A program made the position numbers and the translations under genes. Positions 1 through 10,488 of a stretch of DNA of 64,000 bases are shown here, in pieces (position 1 is the stretch's first letter; each line of letters opens with the position of its first letter). Source of the DNA: Pleurotus ostreatus/Saccharomyces cerevisiae fusant (lineage: Eukaryota > Opisthokonta); contig JAMQCK010000004.1 in NCBI GenBank assembly GCA_024196135.1, positions 124,001 to 188,000 on the forward strand, given 5' to 3'. The notes under the pieces were generated by a model. The model did not search any database. It was not told the DNA's origin and saw nothing but the letters and a program-made list of their open reading frames with translations.

Positions 1-1
1 C

Positions 2-541
2 TCCCAGGAGAAGGGTCTGGTGTACGTCGCGGACTCCGGCTCCGGCATCATCTACCTCCTCGACGTACGCACCGGCGCGTACTGGCCTGCCATCCACGAC
101 GCGCTCAGCGTGAAGGGCGACCCGTACCCGTATTACCCCGCCGCGAACGGCGTGCGCTACGACGCGCGTGGGCGCGCGGTGTACTTCACGAACGTCGCGC
201 AGGCGGTGTTCGCGCGCGTCCCCGTGTTCGCGAACGGCAGCGCGAATGGCGCGGCGGAGGTGGTCGCCCAGGGGGAGCTGTACGACGACTTCGTGCTGGA
301 TGAGGAGGCGAACGCGATTGTCGCTGTCTTCGGCAGCAGCGATGTCATTCGAGTTGATGGGAGGACTGGGGAGAGCACTGTCATCGCGGGGAGCACGAAC
401 AGTACCGACCTGCAAGCGGCGACGGCTGTGGCCTGGGGTCGCACGAAGCGCGACAGCCGCAGCCTCTACGTGTCGAGGAATGGAGGTGTCGTTGGCTTTC
501 CTACACCGGTTGGCGGCGCCGTCATGCGCATAGATCTGTAG
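2..541 (+). CDS. Secreted SMP-30/gluconolactonase-like beta-propeller protein, C-terminal part (cut by window edge)
   Basis: Only the last 179 codons lie in the window; the frame is already open at base 2 and stops at 539-541. The protein is collinear with the C-terminal half of the complete gene at 49763-50838. It shares YVADSGSGIIYL, YPAANGV, VYFTNVAQ, AQGELYDDF and SLYVSRNGG, so the two are recent paralogs. Blades with repeated Asp/Asn-rich turns match six-bladed propellers of the SMP-30/gluconolactonase/LRE class. The complete paralog has a signal peptide, so an extracellular location is inferred. Substrate and activity are unknown; the metal-site residues of true gluconolactonases cannot be assigned with confidence. 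No intron is seen in this part. Confidence 0.8.
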   Translation, partial: SQEKGLVYVADSGSGIIYLLDVRTGAYWPAIHDALSVKGDPYPYYPAANGVRYDARGRAVYFTNVAQAVFARVPVFANGSANGAAEVVAQGELYDDFVLDEEANAIVAVFGSSDVIRVDGRTGESTVIAGSTNSTDLQAATAVAWGRTKRDSRSLYVSRNGGVVGFPTPVGGAVMRIDL

Positions 542-674
542 CAGAATTCTTCGAGTTGGCGCAAGGGTGGTATTAGCCTTGCCATGTTCGCGCGTGCTTG
601 CGTGCAAGTACGGGAGACTGGGAACTACAATGTATGTCTCAATTCTTGATAATACACTCCGTCAGTCGTCCAGT

Positions 675-2513
675 TTATATGAGAATAAGCCCGTTCGTAG
701 CACCCTTCCGCACGCGTACGTAGCGCCGTATGCGATCGTCTGCTGCTGGGAGCGGATCGTCAAATCGATCCCACGTCGGGTTCGTCGACGTCGGCCTGAC
801 AGAGAGGTCCAACAGCCACGCTCTGCTGCGGCCATGCTCTTCCGAAACCAAAGGAGGAGGCCGCGGTGTGATTGTTGGGTCGCCGACGCATTGTCTGATG
901 AAGTACCGCTCGAAGAAGGTCATTGCCAAAGGACAGAGCCTTGCAAGTTCGGTCAGCACATCTCGAGCTGCAGGGCGCACTGTTAGTTCGTTAAACAATC
1001 AAAGCGTGAGTATACTCACGTTCGCGTGCACTCAGGCCTCGGGTGCACTCGGCGCGATGATGGTCCCGCCAATGTTCCCGCTGACAGCGCTTGGAGCAGT
1101 ATGCCACTTGTACGCAAGCGCAGATTCTAGCGTGATATGCGTTCACGGGCCTAGGGCACTGCGGAAGCCTTGATAAGGGTACGAGAACGAGTGCATGTAC
1201 TAACAGATACATACCTCGGGGTTGTGACAACGCTCGGTAACTTTGCGGACCCATTTCTTGGTCCTCTTCAGGATACGATAATACTTGACATCGCGAAAGG
1301 TGAACCATGCGTACGCCGGCCAGTAGTCAAGCAAGGATGCTATGTCCCACCTCTCAGGGTGAAGCTTCCCACCCATTTTCCGTATGGCAAGCAAGGTGTC
1401 TGGCCAGACGAGTGCCGGGATCAGAGCGTCAAGGAGGTAGGTATTGAGATATCCACGGTACTGCCGGTATTTTATTGAGTCGTATGATCCCGGCCGGGCG
1501 TTTCTGTCTCCGGTGACGATCGTGGATAGGATCGGAAGGACGCCTATGCGTATGGCGTCAAGCATCGAATTGTTTGAGTCGCCATGCACAGTGAGGGGCG
1601 TCAAGTGGGGCATCCAGAATACGATGAGTTTGTGGCAATCGGATGCGTCGACTGCCATTGGGGGGCCCTCAAAGGCGCGGGCGAGTAAGTGGGTTACGAA
1701 GCGGATGCCCCTTGTGGTGCAGAAGTTGTTGAATGTAGCCTCGGAGGCGCACATGTACCTGGTAAAGGCGAAGTACGCAGCGAACGTTCTGGACCAGGAT
1801 CTCTGAGCGGGTGGCACGTCGAAGAGTGCTCGGGCCCCGCGGAGCAAGAAGCACAGGAGAGAGCCTGGATTTGCGTCCTCGAAGACGGCGATATCATCGG
1901 CGAACTTGGTTTTGTAGACATCCTTCTGGAAGAGCGCCCAAAGATTATCGACGAGGGTGTGAAGCGGAAGAGCGTGCGACAAGTCCCGACTGTTAGCCGA
2001 GTGAGTGAGGGCGAGGAAGCAGACCAGAAGGAAATGGTCCTTCGACATGCCGGCTTCCCGTCCTCGACGAACGCTCATCACGGCGTTCAGACGTTCAGCA
2101 ATCTTGCGACAGAAGCGATGCATTTCTGGGTAAGTCGGCGCAACGGGGCCGGCCTGCGCTTCGGCGACTCCGGTCGCCGCGAGCTCCCCTAGATTCAGGA
2201 TGCCCATACCGGAGCACAAGGACAGTATGCATTCCCAGAAGGCGTTGAAGTACTCCAAAATCTCGCCAACACACGCTTGAGAGCCCCTTTGGTGTGCGAG
2301 CACGAGCATGTCTGTATAGGCTTCAATCGCCCACTCGGTGTCGAGGCCTGCCTCGCACTCGCGTTCGATGCTCGCGTATGCCGTTGTGGTGAGGACTTCG
2401 AGAACCTGGTGGACGAGCGGAATACGAAAGAAGCTTTCGACGACGTGGTCAGGATCGCCGCATTCAGCCAAAAGAGCTTCGCGAAACTGGGTTGAGCTCG
2501 AAGTCATCTCCAT
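675..2513 (-). CDS. MYND zinc-finger protein
   Basis: Three exons on the minus strand: 1215-2513, 1020-1158 and 675-967 (a second acceptor at 979/980 keeps the same phase). Product about 576 aa. Exon 1 is a long helical region without a recognised domain, common in agaricomycete MYND proteins. The finger is assembled across the first intron: CHNPE at the end of exon 1 joins CPRP in exon 2, followed by CAC, YCSKRCQ, HW and HHRAEC, which supplies the C6HC zinc ligands. The intron (1159-1214, 56 nt, GTATGT...CAG) is phase 0 and sits just before the second cysteine. Exon 3 is a short tail. MYND domains bind Pro-rich peptides; the partner is unknown. There is no SET domain. Confidence 0.8.
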
Positions 2514-5500
2514 CTATATGAGAAGTCACTACGGACATGGGCACAAGTTATGGGCAAGCTCTTACCGGTATTGGCGGATGGGATGCAATTTCGTTCACCG
2601 TGTTCGATGTAAACCTGGGGGACGCTCTCGCGATGGTGGGCGTCCGATAACAAGAGGGAAAAGATACATACCGAATAGGGGCGATTCATGTGATGTCAAG
2701 GTCTCACTGGGATGGACTGGAGTCAAGCTGGCGTCGTGCTGCATCACTGCGTTTGGAGGTCGGTTGATACATGTTGTATCACGCATCGCATCGGAGAACA
2801 GCGCATCTCCCATACGTAACCCTCGCATCTGCGCACTTGCACGAAACGCAAACGAATCCCGCTTTGTGGGTTTCTGCGGGACTCGTCGGTCAAGGAGATC
2901 TCTTGTATCACAAATCTTTGAGACAAGAAGATAAAATGAATGAATCGATGGTGTTTGTATACCTGGTACCATTCACCGCCAATCAAACAAACAGGTCCAA
3001 ACACCATTGGCCATAAACTTACCTCCATTCGCGTCGCCATTGGCCGAACATCCACCCGCTATTTTCGCCCGCTCATTACAGTATCCCCTTCTCCGGTCTG
3101 ACACCTCCCCGACTCCCGCGCTCGCTGTCCCTGACCACGCCCCCGCCGTGGGACCGGATGGCGCAACGGCGCCGGGCGATGGCGCCATCCTCTTGCCGGC
3201 ACAGCTGACCTGCTCCCCCTGCTCCTCTGCCGTACTCAACCCGCGCGTTGAGTATACACGACGGCGGCTTGGCTGTAAACCGACGCAAGAGAACCCGTAG
3301 ACCGCGGGAGGACCTGACAGGTCGGCTAGCGAATGCCACACGACGAAGGAAGGCGGTTGCCACAAGATAAGGGAGGGGCGCGACCGCCGGATCCGGTTCA
3401 ATGGCGGTCTGCTTCGAGAGCAGTGGTCGCCGAAGAGGGTTAGCGGGCGCCCGTAGTCTTCAGCTCGACCCGGCCGTATGGGTGGATGGGCGAGAGTTCG
3501 GGCCCTTCAGAGGAGGTCGGGCGCTACAGAACATCTGCCACTCGCGGTCCGAAGACGTTGACAACCTTGCGGCGGTCGGAAGACCCTTGGGTGGTCGGTA
3601 CTCAGACCCTGCGGACTAACAAAAAATCGTACGGCGCGGATGATGGACGAGCAGAAAATTTGCATTTCTTACGTCCCGCCACCGCACGAACGCGTCAAGA
3701 AAATCCTGGAGGTCGAGTGGATGCCAGCAACCCTATCGCAATTCGTCAGTATTGAGATGAATCACAGAATCGACTCTCACCGTACGAGCTATTATCCTGA
3801 AGATTTCGATGCCCTATCCCTGAATTTCCGTGGGTGAGCCGCGCGCTAGCATACGTATAAGTTGCGCGTCCTACAGGTAGTTTAGCAGGCGACCCAAACA
3901 CGACACAAGATCGAATTACCGCCAAACGCACACACGATGCGTGTTGCGCTACCCGTTGGGCCTATGGCGCATGCTATTGAGCGTCGTACTTCCGCATCTT
4001 ATCCCCTCGCTTCGCGCCCTATGTGTCCTATCTCCTCACTTCCTGTCACATCTGCTTTCATTGGACGGTACGAAAGTGGACGAATGTGGCATGAGAATGG
4101 ACCAATGAGGCATACAGTCGGACCAATGAGGCTGGAAGGCGGACGGATAGGGATGGCACAATGGGCTCGGGCGAAGGCACCATAGATAGCAAGAGCTTCA
4201 CGGTGCCGTCTGGTGGGTCAGAGGGATTTAGTGCGTCAGGTCAGAGCCTTGGGAGCGTCAAGTTAGATGATTGCGCGCGTAACAAGTTATGGAGTCCACA
4301 CGCCCAACACAGCAGCGTCGCGCTTCGAGCAATACTTGGAATGACAAACGCGTCAGGATCAGCAACAGACCAGGAAGCGACCGAGGCCAAGATGTTCGCG
4401 AGCTGTGCAAAGAACTGCGCGGGACAAATCGATGGGCAAGATGGCTGGGCCAGGGAACTTCGTGGGACGAACCGTCGTCGTGAGACGTGCCACAGCATGT
4501 GAAGGAGTATGCCGTGGCGCGGAAGGGACATGCCACAGCAGCAGAACAGCGTGTCACTTCGTAGACGCACACGCCACGGTCGGAGAGTGGGCGCGCCGCG
4601 GCGGGTCGAGAGACGAATTGCGGCGTGGGGTACTCCGACTGACTTCTGTGCGCGTTCGCAAACCTGAAAACGACTCACTGCTTGTTGGTCAAATACTTGC
4701 GCGCTTGATGCTGTCGGTCCGAGCCGTGATTTCTTCAATTTTTGTGGTGAATGGGAAACCGTGGTACCGCCTTGAGCCTCAGTGCATTCCTTCTTCCCCA
4801 CGACCAAACGCTTCGTCCCTGCATGAGCAACTGGGTATCAGTCAGGCAGACGGTCCGCATAGAAGTGGAAGACGCACAGGAATAGACAGCTTGCCTCACT
4901 ATCAATTACAGGTACCTCGTCATCAGCAGGAGGAAGCTGGTGCTCTCCTCGCAGGAAGCCACTTGGACGTAAAGTCCTTGAATAGCAGTGAAGCGCCTGA
5001 GCCGCAAAAATGGCGTGCGCGAGGTAGCGAAGTCTACGCGAAGTAGTTCGCATATGGGCTGGCGTACGCCTGTCAAGGACTTGTATACGACCTCGAGTGG
5101 TGCGAGCAGGTCTCGGTATACTGCCTTGGCCGCGAAGGCATCCAAAAACCCGCGCACGACCCCAGGTTCCTCCAACTAAATTCAGAGAACCTGCCCGCGT
5201 CAGAAGGAAGCCCACAACTCGAACCACTCACAGGCGCCCACGAGCTGTCAAACTGAATTCGGGTGATCTCTGAGCTCGGAAGCGGATCTCGTCGAGACGT
5301 TTCCCCAAAAGGCGATTCATGTGCCACCCGCGCCGGTCTGCCGCGGCGTGCTCCACCGCCGGGAGCAAACTGGACAAGGGCCAGCAAATTGAGTGGCAGA
5401 GATAAGGAAGAATGGGGAGGGGAGGAGCACAGGAGGGAAAGGGCACCGTTTGAAGGGAAGACGCTATGTCGAGGGGGAGGCGGGCAGTCGAGGGAGACGA

Positions 5501-5724
5501 AGAACGTGAGGGATGGCCAACGGCGTGCAGCAAAGGATGAAGGGCATATATTGTCCCGCTTCATCGGAGGGGAGAGCGTACCCGTAGAAGTACAACATAC
5601 GGACCATATATACTCATAAACTGCGAAGACGTGTCAGAAAACCGCAACACGAGGAAGGACGACCAACAACGCACCTGTACTACATTGTCCTCCGCTGCAT
5701 GAGATCACCGAACGATTTTGCAAG
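2514..5724. other. Gene-poor intergenic gap
   Basis: About 3.2 kb between the start of the MYND gene and the 3' end of the bZIP gene. The open frames here are short, overlap on both strands and lack splice-linked partners or family motifs. At 4061-4135 there is one inverted and two direct CCAAT elements; the two direct copies share GGACCAATGAGG and lie 21 bp apart. A frame at 4906-5175 (minus) reads like a protein fragment but has no recognised family. No transposon ends or RNA gene seen. Confidence 0.5.
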
Positions 5725-6665
5725 CTAATCGTCTCGCCCCCGCTTCGTTCCCGTTCCGCCCGTATGCTGCTGCTGGCTGGGCGCGGTGGGCGGTGCGACG
5801 GAGCCCGTAACGCCGACCACGAGTCCCTTCAACCAGTCGTTCTCACGCCGGAGCGTCTCGCATTCGCGCTCAAGCTCGGCAACCCGCTCTTCGAGTTCCT
5901 TCGCCTTTCCTTCAAGGGCAGCCTGCGGATGCGATCAGCGAGTCGTACGAATAACACCTGGGCACCAGCACGCACCTCCCGCTCCTTCTTCTTCATACGG
6001 AATCGCGCACTGGCAGCGGTGTTGCGTCTACGCTTGTCCTCCGCTGCAGCGATCGCAGCTGCCTCACTTGACCTGCCGGCCGTATTGATGGGAGAGGGGG
6101 TCGCGGGGGAGGCCGCCGCGGCGGACACGGTGCGCTGTCGCTTTGGGGGAGGCGGCTGCGAGACCGGGGTGGAGGCTGGCGCCTGCGACGGGTTCGATCG
6201 CGAGAGCGCAGGCTGAAGGGGCGGGAGCTGCAGCTGCGAGAGCTGGTTCTGCTGCTGCGCGAAGCCCTGGAGGGCGAGGAGGCTCGCGAGCTGCTGGGGG
6301 GCGAAGGACTGTTGCTGCTGCTGGATCTGCTGCTGTTGAAGCGCATAAAGGAGCGAGCCGATGTCAACCTGAGGCTGCTGCTGCTGGGTCTGCTGATTGG
6401 GGAGCTGGGGGAACGTCTGCTGCTGCTGGGCGTGACCCCCGGCCTGCGCGCTGCTGATCACCGGGCTCTCGCTCTTGTCCGAGTACGACTTGGCGGACTT
6501 GTCACTCGTGGGGCCGAGGGGACCGTCCTCGTTCGTGAAGTTGAAGTTCGCCCAGAAGTCGAGCTGCGCCGCGGAGAGATCGGGCACATTCGAAACCAAG
6601 TCCTGGTCCGCGCTCGGGGGAGGGGAGGGGTGGATGAGGTTAAGGCCCTGGATGCTGGGGGCCAT
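5725..6665 (-). CDS. bZIP transcription factor, Cys3/MetR type
   Basis: Two exons, 5976-6665 and 5725-5922, joined over a 53-nt intron (GTGCGT...CGCAG) at phase 0; product 295 aa. The N-terminal 200 residues are Gln/Ser/Pro-rich with runs of Gln around residues 75-125, a likely activation region. The basic region at about residues 209-230 carries RRRNTAASARFR followed by MKKKE, the form seen in Neurospora CYS-3 and Aspergillus MetR, regulators of sulfur assimilation. The intron splits the basic region from the zipper. Exon 2 gives a leucine-zipper heptad stretch (LEGKAKEL, RVAEL, LRREN, LKGL) and a short basic tail. It acts in the nucleus as a dimer. Sulfur control is inferred from family resemblance; another bZIP role is possible. 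Confidence 0.88.
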
Positions 6666-7426
6666 GGCGAGGATGGTTTACTCCTTAACGTGGGCCGGTA
6701 TGCTCTTGGTAGTGCGCCTTTACTTCCTGCGCGTATGCCGGAATGTCTGCTTCGCCGACGTGAGCGTTGGAGTCAAGGTCTGATAAGCATGTGCAAACAG
6801 AAGAATTCCGAATTCTCCCCGATGCGATCAAGTGATCAGCCCGATCGCCCTAGCTGGACCCACAACTCTGACTGTATCCCCAGAAGTACGATGTGCCACG
6901 AGGGGCGACCTTGAGCATAAGCTTTCTGTTGAATGATAAGAACCCGTGATATTTTGTGTGCTGATTTCCTGAAACGCACGAAATGACACTTCGATGGGTT
7001 CGACGCGATGGTGGTAAGAAACAAAGAATATTTGGTCTCGAAACAGAAAGTCAGGATGCAGATACACGAACAAACTGTACACATAGCCAGACAGTAATTA
7101 ACAGGCGCGAAGGTGACGACAGCATACGTCTCTTACCAAATCGACCATCGAGAGGCTTCGAGTGTCCCAGCGAACTGGCGAGAATGTGTCGCTCATGCGC
7201 CCCCTCATCTTCTTCTTTCTCAGGCGAGCTGCGATCTTCCTCGATCGAGGTTGTGCAACTCATTAGCATCGTGAGGAAGCCGTCGGAATGCTCTGGCTGA
7301 CTTGTCGGTGGTCACCTTCATGAAACGGTCCGTCTGTTCGTACACAGCAATCCTAATACTTGAAAGGCTCAGATGTACATTCGGCTCGATGTCAGCGCGA
7401 GTTAAATGTGGGTATCCAGCATGGAG
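6666..7426. other. Intergenic: bZIP promoter and F-box 3' flank
   Basis: Holds the upstream region of the bZIP gene and the downstream flank of the F-box gene at 7427. No coding exon, repeat or RNA gene recognised. Confidence 0.5.
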
Positions 7427-8762
7427 TCACGTTCCAGCCTCCTCCTCTGTCTTCTCCCCAGCTATCTGTAAGATCCCCCTCTCCACCGACCCCGGCATCC
7501 TCTTAAAGATACATATCCTCACGTCCTCCAACTTCTCCTTCGCGAGCTTCGGTCGAACCTCCTGGAAATCCATCCTGAAGACGACCTTCCGCAACGTCTC
7601 CTTCCCTGAGAGTTTAGTGTCCAATGTATTCCAGTCAAACACGATCGGCACGTTATCCTCAATCATATGTAGTTCAAACTTGTCGACTTTGAAGCGCAGG
7701 ACGATGCAATCGAGGTTAGACGCATCGAGGATGGGGATGAGAAAGTCAATTAGAGCGCGCGACGGGCTACCAGAGCCGTGGCAGAGGGTGAACCAGTCGA
7801 TGGGGTCGAAGGCGAGCGTGCGGAGGCAGGTGAAGCCCGCGAAGGAGAGGGCGAGGGCTGAGCGAAGATGTGAGATTGCTGTGAGTGGGGCGATGGAGAC
7901 TGCCGGCTGTGGATCGGGACTTACGCTCAATCCTCATAAAATAGTCGCCCTCGTCGGGGTCGATGCCCCATTTGGTGAGCGAGGGCTGTATGCGCTGGAA
8001 GAGGTCGCGCACAAGCAGCAGCAGATCTGGCTGTGCGCCAAGCAGGCGTATATCCAGAGCGCGGATGGGATGGGTTGTTGGGAGCGCCAGCACCCAGGAC
8101 CGGAAGCGGCGCAGCAGGCGGGCGCCGATATCGCGCTCCATGATGCAGTCGAGGCTCTGGAGCTGCGCGAGCGTGCCCTCCGGCGGGTTGGGGATCAGTT
8201 CGTCGGCGCTGCCGTCCGTGTCCTGGTCCGATATCTCGTAGAGGCAGAGGCTCTGTAGACGCGGCAGTGCGACCAGGGCGTGCGCAATTATTGAGAACGA
8301 GACGACATTGACGTATTTGAGTGTCAGCGCGGCCAGTGGAAGGATACCGTGCGATATGGGCTGCAGATCCGGCAGGATGCAAGGCTCATCCTCCGTACCT
8401 TCCACGGTCAGGCTCGTCAGGCAGGGCAGGCGCCGCAAGACCCCGTCGGGCAAGCCGCCCCTGTAAGGCAGCGGCTGCTGCAGCGTGAGATGGCGAACGT
8501 GCGGAGAGATCGTGCAGAGCGGCGACTCGAGGATCTTGGCGAGCTCGTTCACCAGGTGGCTGATCCTGAGCGATTCCATCCGGTTCGCGGCAAGGTGTCT
8601 GAAGACCCGCCGTCGGCTCAGGTCGACGAGCGCGCGGCAGACTGCGCCTAACACTGCATGTGTCTCGGTATCGGAGAAGCTGGCGATGTGCTCGAGCAGC
8701 TCTGGTGGGATACGAGGGCTGGGCCTTGTGCTGGTTTCGAGGTCACTGCTATCTGCCGACAT
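7427..8762 (-). CDS. F-box protein (family member A)
   Basis: Exons 7925-8762 and 7427-7878 with a 46-nt intron (GTAAGT...ACAG, phase 1); product 429 aa. The F-box is at about residues 16-57: IPPELLEHIASF, then VCRALVDLSRRRVFRHL. The middle has leucine-rich segments such as SPLCTI, LPCLTSLTVEGTED and ALVALPRLQSLCLYEI, resembling degenerate LRRs used to bind substrates. The C-terminus ends near ERGILQ, matching LPKA..RGIL in the paralogs. F-box proteins recruit targets to SCF (Skp1-Cul1) ubiquitin ligases. It is one of six related genes in this window and the only apparently intact one in the left block. The target is unknown. Confidence 0.85.
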
Positions 8763-9104
8763 GGTCCTTTGACGTGGCGAGCACGAAAAGCTGGAGCGTC
8801 CATGTTGCGTTAGTTATCCTGGAGATGTATCTACGCGCGTCTTTTCACTGACTGTCGTTGTAACGTCTGGGATCCGATGCAAAAGAGGACAGAGAACACT
8901 CACTTCCCGAAGGTTCTCGAACCCGGACCCACGACCCACGTGGAGGACAAAGTACAGTCGCTGAGTTGGGTCAAGCCATGCGCGAAACACTCAGCAAACT
9001 GCATCTTGTTTTGAATAATTGCGAGACTACTGGTAATCAAGGTGCAAAGGGATTGTGATTAGAAAGCGTATATTGACAGGAAGTCTACAAAACGAAGACG
9101 CGTA
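8763..9104. other. Intergenic, nothing recognised
   Basis: Short stretch between the F-box gene A start and the BTB gene 3' end. No exon or RNA signal seen. Confidence 0.45.
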
Positions 9105-10136
9105 CTACTGTGATACCTGAAGATCGCGCGCCTTGGATTCCAGAAGCTCTGGCCATTCGGGCAGTCCGAGCGTTGATGGCAAGGCAGCCCAGAATGCCGC
9201 GCACGCTGCAGAGTACTTGCTACGCATAAGCGTGGAACAGAGTACGCATGGATGTGCCGCTTGTTCGTATTCGTGACCGGGACGAAGCAAGTCTGCACCG
9301 CCCTGCCTATACCCGAGGCTGTCGTAGTAGTAGAAAGGCTGAGTACGGAGCCCTTCCGCAGCCGCGGAGATAATACCGGGGTCATGGACTTGCATGCACT
9401 GGCAGTGGTCGCGACCGCGTAGCAAAGGTCCGTCGGGGAAGTGGATTGGGACGAGGTTCAAGAGTTTGTAGAGGCGCTTGGCGATTTGGAGAGCAGAGGA
9501 GTCTGGTATGTCGGGTAGGAGGTCGAGAAGCTCGGGCATTTGGCATATGTGCTCGTGCAGTTTGTACACCGCGCATGGGATGAGCCACAGCGCGCCGATC
9601 TCGTCCGCGACATTGTGAGCGAGGGCGAGGAAGTGGTATATCGGCTTCTGCAGATGCATCGCGTACGGACCGGATTTGTATTCCGCTTGCACGGCATCGA
9701 CGTCGACGAGGAAGTAGGCGGCTAGATGTTCGAGCGCTCGACGGCGAAGATAAGGAACGTCGTATTTGTGCGACAGACGCAGCACGGCTAGCAGGTGTTC
9801 GGATTCTACCACGTGTGGGTAAGGTTGGAAGAAGCTGGAGGAGGAGAGTGAACAAGGGACTTGCATGCGTGAGCATGGCACGTACTCGGGAAGCAGCATT
9901 GCCTTCAGCCAGCATATAGCCTCGTTAGCGGGATCGGGAAGGACCACAACGGGGACACCATCCATCATCTCAAAGCTTTCTGGAGTTTGAGGCAGGGAGA
10001 ACATGTCGGAAAGGACTGTTGACAGCGACGCGAGGAAGCCTTTGTAGACGCGACAAGAGTGATCGCCGGCGCGTACAATGATGTTGCCATCGGAAAACCA
10101 GAGAGCATCAACCTTGTTATTGACGGGGACTTCCAT
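9105..10136 (-). CDS. BTB/POZ domain protein
   Basis: Predicted exons 9886-10136 and 9105-9834; product 326 aa. The BTB fold begins with LWFSDGNIIVRAG and continues through YKGFLASLSTVLSDMF, PVVVLPD, LRLSHKYDV and YLRRRALEHL, typical of basidiomycete BTB proteins that may serve as Cul3 adaptors. I place a 51-nt in-frame intron at 9835-9885 (GTACGT...TCCAG). Removing it yields LLPDFFQPYPHVVES, which fits the family better than the unspliced 17-residue Ser-rich insert. The C-terminal part contains a Cys pair (HPCVLC) and a conserved LP..LGLPEW block. I chose ATG 10136 because the BTB fold starts directly after it; the frame stays open to an ATG at 10256. It sits between F-box genes. Confidence 0.82.
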   Translation of the reverse strand: MEVPVNNKVDALWFSDGNIIVRAGDHSCRVYKGFLASLSTVLSDMFSLPQTPESFEMMDGVPVVVLPDPANEAICWLKAMLLPEYVPCSRMQVPCSLSSSSFFQPYPHVVESEHLLAVLRLSHKYDVPYLRRRALEHLAAYFLVDVDAVQAEYKSGPYAMHLQKPIYHFLALAHNVADEIGALWLIPCAVYKLHEHICQMPELLDLLPDIPDSSALQIAKRLYKLLNLVPIHFPDGPLLRGRDHCQCMQVHDPGIISAAAEGLRTQPFYYYDSLGYRQGGADLLRPGHEYEQAAHPCVLCSTLMRSKYSAACAAFWAALPSTLGLPEWPELLESKARDLQVSQ

Positions 10137-10488
10137 TGGAATATTCTGATGCGGAGCAAAAAAGGCAGCGCAGGCGAATATGATGAGCGTTGGAAGCAGG
10201 AGGACGATGGACGATGGTCTAGAACCGCGGGGATACCCGCAGCTAAACAATAACAAAGTCGGACGGCCCTGCCATTCTCCTCACCGCCTTTCCTTTACAT
10301 CTGTGCCTTCCCTGTACCCTCAATATGCGGTCCTTGTCAAGAGATAGCATCTGTACAGATCCACGCTACCGCGTGTCAGCACTATTACATCGTTTTTACT
10401 AGGCTGTATTATCATAGCCTTGAGAAGTACATACTGTAGGTTTCCGTCATTAAATACGCGCATCGTGGGCAAGCAGGAGATCAAAGAC

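Noticed and set aside
4906..5175. Minus-strand open frame that reads like a protein fragment (GFLDAFAAKAVYRDLL)
   Set aside because: No family recognised, no splice-linked exons and no start context; too short to support as a gene.
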